A stretch of 64,000 nt of DNA, from contig JAJZCW010000015.1 in NCBI GenBank assembly GCA_021828865.1, forward strand, positions 1 to 64,000, given 5' to 3'. Below the pieces are notes generated by a model, which saw only the letters and a list, made by a program, of their open reading frames with translations, ran no database searches and was not told the origin of the DNA. The DNA is from Bacillota bacterium (GTDB lineage: Bacteria; Bacillota; Bacilli; Alicyclobacillales; SLC66). This document shows, piece after piece, positions 56,363-64,000 of the stretch. The translations under genes were made by a program, and so were the position numbers. Each line of letters starts with the position of its first letter. Within the stretch, counting starts at the first letter, position 1.

Positions 56363-57616
56363 GTGAACGCTGAATTTATTGCATTAGGAACAGAAATATT
56401 ACTCGGAGACATTGCCAATTCTCATGCAAGGTTTTTGTCGCTTGAGTTCGCCAAACTTGGAATTGGCGTTTATTATCATGCGGCGGTGGGAGATCACTTG
56501 GGGCGGATTGTCAGCCAATTACAACTGGCACTCGAACGCTCACAAGTGATCGTCATTACGGGAGGACTTGGTCCCACTGATGACGACTTGACGAGAAATG
56601 CGGTTGCAAAGGCTTGCGACTTGCCACTTGTCTATGATGAAGATGCGTTTCAGTCACTCATTGTCCCTTATTTTGATAAACTGGGACGACCCTATCTAGA
56701 GGTACATAAGCGGCAAGCAGAACGGATAGGCGATGCAAAGTTTTTGCCTAACGCGCGCGGGACTGCGCCTGGTCAGTACTTGGAGTGGAATGGGCGACAC
56801 TTGTTCTTACTTCCGGGTCCGCCGCTTGAAATGCAAGGGATGTATAGCGACGAGGTCAAACCAATTCTTGAGCGCATCTCTGGTTCGGGATCGATTACGA
56901 GCCGCGTGCTGCACCTGTTTGGCATCGGTGAATCGGCTGCTGAGGCCAAGGTGCTGGATCTTTTGCAGACGCAGTCCAATCCCACCATTGCACCTCTTGC
57001 AGGTGAAGGGGAAATGCTTTTTCGCATTACGGCTAAAGCACAAACCAAAGAAGAGGCGCTTGCGCTTATTGCTCCTATAGAAAAGGAAATCACAGCTCGT
57101 TTGGGGCAATACATCTATGGTTATGATGAGGATACACTATCACTGGTTGTATTTCGGCGATTGCTTGAGAAGCGTGTGAAAGTAGGATTCGCAGAAAGCT
57201 GCACTGGCGGCCTATTGTCATCGATGCTGGTTGACATTCCAGGCAGTTCAGAAGTGTTTGCAGGAAGCGTAATCGCCTATCACAATGAAGTCAAAGTAGC
57301 GCAACTGGGTTTAAGTGAATCGATACTGTTGAAAGATGGCGCGGTTAGTGAAGAGACAGCAAAACAAATGGCACTTGGCATCCAGAACAGATTAAACTGC
57401 GACTTTGGCGTTAGTGTGACGGGAATCGCAGGTCCAACCGGAGGAACAGCGGATAAACCGGTGGGGTTAGTTTATGTGGCCGCCACAAATGGACAAACCA
57501 CCACAGTGGCTAGGCATGTGTTTCCTGGAAGCAGGATGCAGGTGAGGGTAAGGGCTGCAAAAGCGGCACTAAAACAATTATTGGATTTGTTAAATGATAC
57601 AGAGGTGAAAATATGA
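56363..57616 (+). CDS. cinA: CinA-family protein (competence/damage-inducible; NMN amidohydrolase type)
   Basis: The 417-aa product has an N-terminal MoeA/MogA-like domain (FIALGTEILLGDIANSHARF; VIVITGGLGPTDDDLTRNAV). Its C-terminal PncC-like domain (GFAESCTGGLLSSMLVDIPG; VTGIAGPTGGT) is known to deamidate nicotinamide mononucleotide. GTG 56363, 5 bases after GGAGG, gives the usual N-terminus. ATG 56348 adds five residues. In B. subtilis recA follows directly; here a helicase gene intervenes. Confidence 0.94.
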   Translation: MNAEFIALGTEILLGDIANSHARFLSLEFAKLGIGVYYHAAVGDHLGRIVSQLQLALERSQVIVITGGLGPTDDDLTRNAVAKACDLPLVYDEDAFQSLIVPYFDKLGRPYLEVHKRQAERIGDAKFLPNARGTAPGQYLEWNGRHLFLLPGPPLEMQGMYSDEVKPILERISGSGSITSRVLHLFGIGESAAEAKVLDLLQTQSNPTIAPLAGEGEMLFRITAKAQTKEEALALIAPIEKEITARLGQYIYGYDEDTLSLVVFRRLLEKRVKVGFAESCTGGLLSSMLVDIPGSSEVFAGSVIAYHNEVKVAQLGLSESILLKDGAVSEETAKQMALGIQNRLNCDFGVSVTGIAGPTGGTADKPVGLVYVAATNGQTTTVARHVFPGSRMQVRVRAAKAALKQLLDLLNDTEVKI

Positions 57617-59205
57617 CGACTTTTTTAGATTTTCAATTAAGCAAAAAACTCCAAGACGCCATTGATGAGATGGGTTATGAAGAACCATCTCCAATTCAAG
57701 CTACCTGTATTCCTTTGGTGCTAGAGGGCAAGGACGTGATTGGACAAGCCCAGACAGGTACCGGTAAGACCGCTGCTTTTGGGATTCCCCTCGTAGAAAA
57801 AGCATCAACGGGTCGCTTTGTGCAGGCGATTGTCCTGCTTCCTACCCGGGAACTTGCGATTCAAGTAGCGGGTGAAGTGAGGAGAATCTCTAAATTCAAG
57901 CGGATTAAGGTGCTCCCTATTTATGGCGGACAGTCGATTGGCCATCAAATTCGTGCACTGGAGCAAGGGGTGCAGCTCATCATAGGCACTCCTGGTCGGG
58001 TGCTTGACCACCTTCGCAGAGGCACATTAAAACTCGATCGCGTACAGTCGGTAGTGCTTGACGAAGCGGATGAAATGCTCGATATGGGCTTTATTGAAGA
58101 TATCGAGACGATTTTGCAAGCTACACCAAATGAGCGGCAGACACTTCTTTTCTCGGCCACTTTCCCGCCTGAAGTCAAGCGCCTCGCGATTCGTTACATG
58201 AACAAGCCAGAGCACGTGCAGATGGTGAGTGGCGAGATGACCGTCCCGCTTACAGATCAGGTATACTATAAAGTGCTGGAGCGCACCAAACTTGACAGCA
58301 TGTGTCGGGTAATTGACAGTGAAGACGTGTCGCTTGGCATCATTTTTTGCCGGACCAAACGCGGTGTCGATGAACTGACCGAAGCCCTCATTGGACGCGG
58401 TTATATGGCGGATGGCCTGCACGGCGATATGAGCCAGGCGCAAAGGGATCGAGTCATGAAAAGGTTCCGCTCCGGTGACATTGAACTTCTCGTAGCCACT
58501 GATGTGGCGGCAAGAGGCATTGATGTGGGAAATGTGACCCACGTGTTCAACTATGATATCCCGCAAGATACAGAAGCCTACGTTCACCGCATTGGCCGCA
58601 CTGGACGTGCTGGCAAACGCGGGCTTGCCATCACCTTGGTGACACCGCGTGAATTCAAACTGTTAAAGATGATTCAACGAGACACGAAAGCCACCATTGA
58701 AGGACGGGATCTCCCTACACTTGCGGATGTGGCGGAGCGTCAGGCTGAAATTTGGAGGGAACGTTTGCATGTCGCAGTGCAGGAAGGCGGACTTTCCCAT
58801 TATAAAGCCGTATTGGGGCCGCTTGTGGATGAGGTTGACCCTGTGGACTTAGCCGCTGCAGCTTTGAAATTGGCTTCAGACGGAGACCTTGAAGTGAACA
58901 ATTATGACCAATACGATTTTGGCGATACAGGTGGAGCACCAGGAATGGTGAGGTTTTTTATCAACCTTGGCAGAAGTGCCAAAATGGGTCCCAGTGAGTT
59001 AGTGCGTACGATCTCGTCTGAATCAGGGATACCGAGTTCTGCAATTGGCAAAATTGATATCTTTGATAAGTTTTCGTTTGTGGAAATTGAAGAAGATTCG
59101 GCGCCTTTTGTCTTTGAAGCGCTTCGTCAATCGCGCGTCAACGGTTCCAGGGTCAATATCGAACCGGCAAGGCCTAGAGGCGCTGGTCAATCGTATCGCA
59201 GATAA
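57613..59205 (+). CDS. DEAD-box RNA helicase with DbpA-type C-domain (CshA/DeaD-like)
   Basis: This ATP-dependent RNA helicase is probably active in ribosome assembly or RNA decay. The 530-aa protein has a Q motif, a P-loop AQTGTGKT with K52, and PTRELAIQ. DEAD lies at 150-153 and SAT near 182, and the C-domain carries HRIGRTGRAG. A DbpA-like RNA-binding domain occupies about 430-520 (VRFFINLGRSAKMGPSELV). The ATGA overlap with cinA indicates one transcript. Its position between cinA and recA is unlike B. subtilis. Confidence 0.94.
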   Translation: MTTFLDFQLSKKLQDAIDEMGYEEPSPIQATCIPLVLEGKDVIGQAQTGTGKTAAFGIPLVEKASTGRFVQAIVLLPTRELAIQVAGEVRRISKFKRIKVLPIYGGQSIGHQIRALEQGVQLIIGTPGRVLDHLRRGTLKLDRVQSVVLDEADEMLDMGFIEDIETILQATPNERQTLLFSATFPPEVKRLAIRYMNKPEHVQMVSGEMTVPLTDQVYYKVLERTKLDSMCRVIDSEDVSLGIIFCRTKRGVDELTEALIGRGYMADGLHGDMSQAQRDRVMKRFRSGDIELLVATDVAARGIDVGNVTHVFNYDIPQDTEAYVHRIGRTGRAGKRGLAITLVTPREFKLLKMIQRDTKATIEGRDLPTLADVAERQAEIWRERLHVAVQEGGLSHYKAVLGPLVDEVDPVDLAAAALKLASDGDLEVNNYDQYDFGDTGGAPGMVRFFINLGRSAKMGPSELVRTISSESGIPSSAIGKIDIFDKFSFVEIEEDSAPFVFEALRQSRVNGSRVNIEPARPRGAGQSYRR

Positions 59206-59208
59206 TGC

Positions 59209-59249
59209 AAAAATCCCTCTCGGCATTGGCTTCAGAGAGGGATTTTTTT
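59209..59249 (+). terminator. Intrinsic terminator between helicase gene and recA
   Basis: AATCCCTCTC and GAGAGGGATT (core TCCCTCTC 59214-59221 with GAGAGGGA 59235-59242) enclose a 13-base loop, followed by T7 (59243-59249). Confidence 0.88.
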
Positions 59250-59261
59250 ATAGTAAAGTTA

Positions 59262-59275
59262 CGAACAAATGTTTG
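59262..59275 (+). promoter_or_regulatory. LexA/DinR operator of recA
   Basis: CGAACAAATGTTTG matches the Gram-positive SOS box CGAACRNRYGTTYG at every position. It overlaps the -35 region of the recA promoter, so bound LexA would block polymerase until DNA damage. Confidence 0.88.
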
Positions 59276-59301
59276 TGTTTTTCCTCTCTTATTTGTACAA
59301 T
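59273..59301 (+). promoter_or_regulatory. Sigma-A promoter of recA
   Basis: TTGTGT (59273-59278), 17 bases, TACAAT (59296-59301). The -35 overlaps the end of the LexA box. Confidence 0.65.
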
Positions 59302-59367
59302 AGCGGTGAGTAGATTATTAGGTTAGGTAAAGATGAACGGCAGGCGTCAGGGAAAGGTGTGAATGAT

Positions 59368-60420
59368 TTGGCAGATCGAAAAACGGCGTTAGATTTGGCA
59401 TTGAAGCAAATTGAGAAGCAGTTTGGTAAGGGTTCTATCATGAAGTTGGGTGAAGCCAGGGCGTTGATGAATGTAGAAACTGTATCGACAGGATCTATTG
59501 CGATCGACATCGCACTTGGCGTCGGGGGATTTCCTCGGGGGCGAATTGTTGAAATCTATGGACCTGAATCTTCCGGAAAAACCACAGTGGCTTTGCACGC
59601 TATTGCAGAAGTGCAGAGATTGGGAGGGCAAGCCGCATTTATAGATGCAGAGCATGCACTCGATCCTCAGTATGCCCATAATCTTGGAGTTAATATTGAG
59701 GAATTGCTGATATCTCAGCCGGATACTGGAGAGCAGGCGCTTGAAATCGCTGAAGCATTGGTCAGGAGCGGAGCGGTAGATATCATCGTCATCGATTCTG
59801 TGGCCGCGTTAGTTCCAAAGGCTGAGATTGAAGGAGAAATGGGCGATGCGCATGTAGGCTTGCAAGCACGTCTCATGTCGCAAGCACTGCGCAAACTGAG
59901 CGGAGCAATCAATAAATCGAAGACCATCACTATTTTTATTAATCAGATTCGCGAAAAAGTAGGAGTCATGTTTGGCAATCCGGAGACAACGACTGGTGGT
60001 CGTGCTCTTAAATTTTACGCTAGTGTGCGCTTGGAAGTGCGCCGTGCTGAAGCGTTAAAGCTCGGAAATGACCTCGTCGGCAACCGCACCAAAGTAAAAG
60101 TAGTCAAGAACAAAGTAGCACCGCCGTTTAAGCAAACGGAAGTGGATATTATGTTTGGGGAAGGGATTTCGAGGGAAGGTAGTATCGTGGATATCGGTAC
60201 CGAACTCGACATCATCCAGAAAAGTGGCGCATGGTACTCGTATGGCGATGAGAGGTTAGGCCAAGGTAAGGAAAATGTGAAACAATACCTCAAAGAGCAC
60301 AAGCAAGTGGCAGATACCATCGAACTAAAAATACGCGAACTCACATTGACAGGAGTAAATGCCGCCCCAATTCAAAATACAGATGCGGAAGATGATCTTG
60401 CTTTTGATTTTGATGAATAG
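59368..60420 (+). CDS. recA: Recombinase A
   Basis: RecA performs strand exchange and triggers LexA self-cleavage. The protein has the N-terminal [19 protein letters not shown], Walker [22 protein letters not shown] and an acidic tail. No intein is present. TTG 59368 gives the family-like start MADRKTALD (350 aa) with AAAGG 10 bases upstream. GTG 59359 would place the site only one base away. The LexA box upstream marks it as an SOS gene. Confidence 0.97.
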   Translation: MADRKTALDLALKQIEKQFGKGSIMKLGEARALMNVETVSTGSIAIDIALGVGGFPRGRIVEIYGPESSGKTTVALHAIAEVQRLGGQAAFIDAEHALDPQYAHNLGVNIEELLISQPDTGEQALEIAEALVRSGAVDIIVIDSVAALVPKAEIEGEMGDAHVGLQARLMSQALRKLSGAINKSKTITIFINQIREKVGVMFGNPETTTGGRALKFYASVRLEVRRAEALKLGNDLVGNRTKVKVVKNKVAPPFKQTEVDIMFGEGISREGSIVDIGTELDIIQKSGAWYSYGDERLGQGKENVKQYLKEHKQVADTIELKIRELTLTGVNAAPIQNTDAEDDLAFDFDE

Positions 60421-60442
60421 TTAATTGAAGAGGCGTCATCTT

Positions 60443-61096
60443 ATGAGCGAACACGTTGCACTCCACGTGGCATCCATAACGCCAGACATTCGCCGACAAG
60501 CATTACGATATCTGTTGCTAACTGACGGAAGAACGTTAGGTCCGTACCAAGCCAGCAGTATTATCGCTTGCAGCGTGTCAAAAGGGTGTGAGTTTGATGA
60601 GTCGCTAGAGCGACAACTTGAACGTGCGGATCAGATTTATGCTGCCAAGCAGTTGGCTATGTCGTATTTGGGTTATGCTCATCACACGGAAATGGAAGTG
60701 CGTCATTATTTAAATGGCAAAGAAGTGACTCAAAGCATTAGCGAAGAGGTCATTGGATGGCTTCGGGAACAGCAATGGGTTAATGACGAGGAAATTGGCC
60801 AATACTTGATACAAAGAGCGAAGCAACCAGGCTCCACAAAAAGCAAAAAAATGCTGGCATCCAAAATGATGAAACGCGGTTTATCAAGTGCATCCATAGC
60901 AAGTGTCATGCAAAATGAAATTTACGACGAGATTCCTGCAGCCATATTGCTTGCTGAAAAAAAATGGAACGAGTTCGTTCGCAAACAAGTAGACAATCCA
61001 AAGATGAGGTTGGCAGCTTACCTGAGCAGAAGAGGATTCTCCAATTCAACAATTCGTAAGATACTTAAAGAGCTAAATGAATTTGAATCAAATTAA
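60443..61096 (+). CDS. recX: RecA regulator RecX
   Basis: RecX modulates RecA filaments. The 217-aa product is built of repeated three-helix modules, visible as AMSYLGYAHHTEMEVRHYL, the middle REQQWVNDEEIGQYLIQRAK and the C-terminal AAYLSRRGFSNSTIRKIL. ATG 60443 with AGAGG 9 bases upstream is preferred over TTG 60425. It follows recA by 22 bases and is probably co-transcribed from the SOS promoter. Confidence 0.9.
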   Translation: MSEHVALHVASITPDIRRQALRYLLLTDGRTLGPYQASSIIACSVSKGCEFDESLERQLERADQIYAAKQLAMSYLGYAHHTEMEVRHYLNGKEVTQSISEEVIGWLREQQWVNDEEIGQYLIQRAKQPGSTKSKKMLASKMMKRGLSSASIASVMQNEIYDEIPAAILLAEKKWNEFVRKQVDNPKMRLAAYLSRRGFSNSTIRKILKELNEFESN

Positions 61097-61168
61097 CTTT
61101 ACAAAATTTACAATTAAAGTAAATTAGAATAGATTAAAAATCATTTCTCAGCAAAAAGTGAAAATTGG

Positions 61169-61197
61169 TTGACAGGGTTTTACAAGTATCGTACAAT
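61169..61197 (+). promoter_or_regulatory. Sigma-A promoter of rny
   Basis: TTGACA (61169-61174), 17 bases, TACAAT (61192-61197). The predicted leader before rny is about 125 nt. The rest of the 233-base gap after recX contains the leader hairpins and nothing gene-like. Confidence 0.75.
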
Positions 61198-61301
61198 TTA
61201 ATTGCGTATATCTGCTTATTTATCGTTATTGCAGACGATTCCATTGTATTCGCGTGTGCTCGGAATGACTGTTAAGGGATTCCTTTTTTGAATCTCGGCG
61301 T

Positions 61302-61323
61302 CCTTGCTTACAATTTAGCAAGG
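61302..61323 (+). promoter_or_regulatory. Hairpin overlapping the rny ribosome site
   Basis: CCTTGCT (61302-61308) pairs perfectly with AGCAAGG (61317-61323) around an 8-base loop. The 3' arm contains the start of the Shine-Dalgarno AAGGGGG (61320-61326). Translation of rny could be throttled by this fold. Confidence 0.5.
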
Positions 61324-61329
61324 GGGCAA

Positions 61330-62892
61330 TTGATTGACGTGATACACTTTGCTGTATTTATTATCAGTCTTTTGGTTACCGCGATCATCGTTGCCATTGC
61401 AGTGGTTTTCTGGTTTACGTCCCGAGGTAAGGGTGTTGAGACATCGCTTTCTGCGGCAAGGGCGCAGGCAGAACAAATCATTGAGGCTGCGAAAAGAGAA
61501 GCCGAAAGAAAGATTAAGGAATCAGTTTTAGAAGCAAAAGAAGAGTCCCATCGGATTCGCAATGACGCGGAACGCGAACTTCGCGAACGCCGTTTAGAAG
61601 TTCAGAGATTAGAGCGCAGATTACTGCAAAAGGAAGAAGCGCTAGATCGTAAGACTGAATCCATGGAGAGACGAAGTGAAGCCTTGGCTTCAGAAGAACA
61701 AGCGGTAGAGGACCTTAAGAAGAATCTTGAGGACTTAATGGCTGAGCAGGTATCGGAATTGGAGCGTATTTCAGGTCTTACGCAAGACCAGGCGAGAGAA
61801 CAGATTCTTTCTCAAGTTGGTGCTGAGTGCAAGCATGATGCAGCACTTCTAATGAAGGAAATTGAACTTCAGGCAAAAGAAGAAGCTGATCGTAAAGCAA
61901 AGGAAATTATCGCAACTGCCATACAACGGTGCGCTGCCGATCATGTAGCGGAAACTACAGTATCTGTGGTATCTCTGCCAAGTGACGAAATGAAGGGCCG
62001 AATTATTGGGCGTGAAGGTCGTAACATACGCACGTTAGAGATATTGACTGGAGTAGACTTGATTATTGATGACACGCCAGAGGCGGTTATTTTATCAGGC
62101 TTTGATCCGATTCGCCGTGAAGTGGCGAGAATCGCGCTGGAGAGACTCGTGGCGGATGGGAGAATTCATCCGGCGCGTATCGAAGAAATGGTGGAAAAAG
62201 CACGGCGTGATGTCGATGACCGCGTTCGTGAAGAAGGCGAACAAGCCGTTTTTGAAGTGGGAATACATGGAATTCATCCTGATTTTGTGAAGATATTGGG
62301 CCGACTTAAATATCGTACGAGTTACGGTCAAAATGTTTTGAAACATTCCATTGAAGTAGCACATCTGGCTGGCCTTATGGCTGCTGAACTGGGGCTGGAC
62401 ATCACTTTGGCTAAACGTGCCGGATTGTTGCATGATGTGGGGAAAGCTATTACCCATGAAGTGGAAGGTTCTCACGTGGAAATTGGTGTTGATTTGGCGA
62501 AAAAGTACAAAGAACATCCCATTGTGATTAACGCGATCGCTGCACATCATGGAGATGTGGAATATACTTCGCCCATATCTGTACTGGTGGGAGCAGCAGA
62601 CGCATTATCCGCAGCACGCCCTGGTGCCCGTCGGGAATCGCTCGATGTGTACTTGAAACGATTGGAACGGTTGGAGGAAATCGCAAGTTCCTATGAGGGC
62701 GTGGACAAGTCTTTTGCCATTCAGGCCGGACGGGAAATTCGTATTATTGTAAAACCTGAGCAAGTTGATGACGCCGAATCTGTTCGTGTGGCGCGTGAAA
62801 TTTCTAAGCGCATCGAAAGTGAATTGGATTATCCCGGGCAGATTAAAGTTACCGTCATTCGCGAGACAAGAGCAGTAGAATACGCAAAATAA
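61330..62892 (+). CDS. rny: Ribonuclease Y
   Basis: RNase Y is the membrane-bound endonuclease that starts mRNA decay in many Bacillota. TTG 61330 gives 520 aa, the typical length. It has an N-terminal membrane helix (about 5-27), a long coiled coil (about 35-190), a KH domain ([15 protein letters not shown] near 225) and an HD domain ([12 protein letters not shown] near 368). TTG 61288 would add 14 residues upstream of the ribosome site. It precedes ymdB as in B. subtilis. Confidence 0.96.
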   Translation: MIDVIHFAVFIISLLVTAIIVAIAVVFWFTSRGKGVETSLSAARAQAEQIIEAAKREAERKIKESVLEAKEESHRIRNDAERELRERRLEVQRLERRLLQKEEALDRKTESMERRSEALASEEQAVEDLKKNLEDLMAEQVSELERISGLTQDQAREQILSQVGAECKHDAALLMKEIELQAKEEADRKAKEIIATAIQRCAADHVAETTVSVVSLPSDEMKGRIIGREGRNIRTLEILTGVDLIIDDTPEAVILSGFDPIRREVARIALERLVADGRIHPARIEEMVEKARRDVDDRVREEGEQAVFEVGIHGIHPDFVKILGRLKYRTSYGQNVLKHSIEVAHLAGLMAAELGLDITLAKRAGLLHDVGKAITHEVEGSHVEIGVDLAKKYKEHPIVINAIAAHHGDVEYTSPISVLVGAADALSAARPGARRESLDVYLKRLERLEEIASSYEGVDKSFAIQAGREIRIIVKPEQVDDAESVRVAREISKRIESELDYPGQIKVTVIRETRAVEYAK

Positions 62893-62921
62893 GGCGGCCA
62901 ATTGGCTGCCCTTATTTTTTT
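62891..62921 (+). terminator. Intrinsic terminator between rny and ymdB
   Basis: AAGGCGGCC and GGCTGCCCTT form a stem with one bulged C and an AATT loop, followed by ATTTTTTT. It overlaps the rny stop codon, and ymdB starts only 16 bases later, so read-through probably feeds ymdB. Confidence 0.7.
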
Positions 62922-62936
62922 GGATGGGGCGGTTAT

Positions 62937-63716
62937 GTGAACCTTTTATTCATAGGAGATGTGACAGGAAAAGCGGGAATTACCTATTTGGCGGAACAAC
63001 TAAAGCAATTGAGGCGGGAAGAAACGCTTGATCTGATTGTGGCAAATGGAGAAAATGCTGCAAAAAACGGAAGAGGAATCACGATTGGAGCGCTCGAAGA
63101 ACTGTATGATTCAGGGGTAGAGCTTGTCACACTTGGCAATCATACATGGGATCAAAAGGAGATCTATGATTCCCTCGATAGGGATATGCGTATATGTCGA
63201 CCGGCCAACTTTCATGAGGATGCTCCGGGGCGAGGGTACCTCAATTGCGAAGTGAACGGGAAGCAGGTAGCTGTGATCAATTTGATCGGGAGAACCTATA
63301 TGGGGCTGTATGAAAGTCCTTTTCAGATTGCCGACAAAATAGTTTCGGAAATTCGTCAAACCACCTCTTATATTTTCGTTGATTTTCACGCTGAAGTGAC
63401 ATCTGAAAAACTGGCGTTGGCATGGTATTTGAACGGAAAGGTATCTGCCGTTGTAGGGACGCATACACATGTGCAGACTGCAGATGAACGGATTTTACCC
63501 GGTGGAACCGCCTATATCACAGATGTCGGCATGACAGGTCCTCGTGATGGGATTATTGGTCTTAAGAAGGGACCGATGATTCAAAAATTTATCGATCAAA
63601 TGCCGAACAAGCACGAACTCGAAGAAGGGCCTAGACAATTTTCAGCTGTGCTGATTACTATCGATGAATCTGGTAAATCCACAGCGATCAGGCGCATCTT
63701 ACGCACTGAAGATTGA
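62937..63716 (+). CDS. ymdB: Metallophosphoesterase YmdB (cyclic nucleotide phosphodiesterase family)
   Basis: YmdB-family enzymes hydrolyse cyclic nucleotides and influence biofilm and motility decisions in B. subtilis. The 259-aa protein has the metal ligands in FIGDVTGKAG, NGENAAKNGRGIT, LGNHTWD, DFHAEVTSEK and GTHTHVQTADE. Start GTG 62937 follows GGGGCGG. It forms a pair with rny. Confidence 0.94.
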   Translation: MNLLFIGDVTGKAGITYLAEQLKQLRREETLDLIVANGENAAKNGRGITIGALEELYDSGVELVTLGNHTWDQKEIYDSLDRDMRICRPANFHEDAPGRGYLNCEVNGKQVAVINLIGRTYMGLYESPFQIADKIVSEIRQTTSYIFVDFHAEVTSEKLALAWYLNGKVSAVVGTHTHVQTADERILPGGTAYITDVGMTGPRDGIIGLKKGPMIQKFIDQMPNKHELEEGPRQFSAVLITIDESGKSTAIRRILRTED

Positions 63717-63745
63717 CAATTCAAAAACCGGGGGAGAGGGTAACT

Positions 63746-64000
63746 GTGTACAGAGGGTTGAAAGTGTTGGATGGTCATGCGGATATTTTATATCGCATGG
63801 AGACAGAGGGACTTTCTTTTTATGACGCGGATTCAAAATTGCAACAAAGTGCGGCAAAACTGCAAAAAAGCGGGATCGATGTGCAGGTATTTGTCACGTA
63901 TGTAGATCCGTCATTTACGCCATCTGAGCAACTATATAAAGTGTTGTCATCGCTTCATCGGTTTCACACTGATGTGGAAAAAAACGGGGCCGTTGAGTTA
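63746..64000 (+). CDS. Membrane dipeptidase (M19 family), 5' part
   Basis: The gene runs off the right edge; 85 codons are visible. The N-terminal LDGHADILYRM carries the DxH-type zinc ligands of renal-type dipeptidases, followed by SGIDVQVFVTYVDPSFTPSEQ. GGGGGAGAGG lies before GTG 63746. The family cleaves dipeptides. The exact substrate cannot be judged from this part. Confidence 0.8.
   Translation, partial: MYRGLKVLDGHADILYRMETEGLSFYDADSKLQQSAAKLQKSGIDVQVFVTYVDPSFTPSEQLYKVLSSLHRFHTDVEKNGAVEL

Overview
The window is one long, almost entirely plus-strand block of core Bacillota (Firmicutes) genes. Gene order follows the Bacillus subtilis chromosome from fliY to ymdB. Dipicolinate synthase (dpaA/dpaB) and a SpoIIIE/FtsK translocase point to an endospore former, and the flagellar export and chemotaxis genes to a motile cell. 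Base composition looks mid-range, TTG and GTG starts are frequent, and EF-Ts is the short form. Together these fit a Bacilli lineage outside Bacillus proper, such as the Alicyclobacillaceae, but that placement is inference. I saw no rRNA or tRNA gene, CRISPR array, insertion sequence or prophage, and no gene-free stretch longer than about 235 bases.

Region by region: (1) 1-13437 is the 3' part of a fla/che operon: fliY end, cheY, fliOPQR, flhB, flhA, flhF, flhG, a receiver-less cheB, cheW, cheC, cheD, a DUF342 gene, a SwrB-like gene and a small MltG-like gene. cheA and sigD, expected here by comparison with B. subtilis, are absent. (2) 13470-20456 holds rpsB-tsf-pyrH-frr-uppS-cdsA-dxr-rseP: translation, nucleotide, phospholipid and isoprenoid genes. 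(3) 20498-24838 is polC. (4) 24861-33293 is the rimP-nusA-rnpM-ylxQ-infB-rbfA-nrnA-truB-ribF operon, followed by rpsO and pnp. (5) 36173-38908 is ylxY, mlpA and dut. A lone minus-strand SGNH hydrolase follows. (6) 39877-47314 is dpaA-dpaB-asd-dapG-dapA, RNase J, tepA and ylzJ: dipicolinate and lysine precursor synthesis, then RNA decay. (7) 47404-52042 is spoIIIE plus three poorly conserved genes, one of them inverted. (8) 52053-64000 is ymfK, ymfM, yajQ, rimO, pgsA, cinA, a DEAD-box helicase, recA, recX, rny, ymdB and the start of a dipeptidase.

Within each block most genes overlap by 4 bases or lie within 30 bases of each other, so translation is probably coupled. Recognisable regulation consists of sigma-A promoters before rpsB, rimP, rpsO, rimO, recA and rny, a perfect LexA/DinR box before recA, several intrinsic terminators, and structured leaders before rpsB, rpsO, ylxY, rimO and rny.

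The most interesting signal is the rimO leader. A perfect-consensus promoter is followed about 25 nt later by an intrinsic terminator. A 23-codon, basic and aromatic leader ORF runs straight through that terminator and ends on a TGATG overlap with the rimO start. This looks like an undescribed translation-controlled attenuator. Other points worth a check are the reduced chemotaxis locus, the inverted genes, the DEAD-box gene inserted between cinA and recA, and the arginine-rich disordered regions in IF2 and PNPase.
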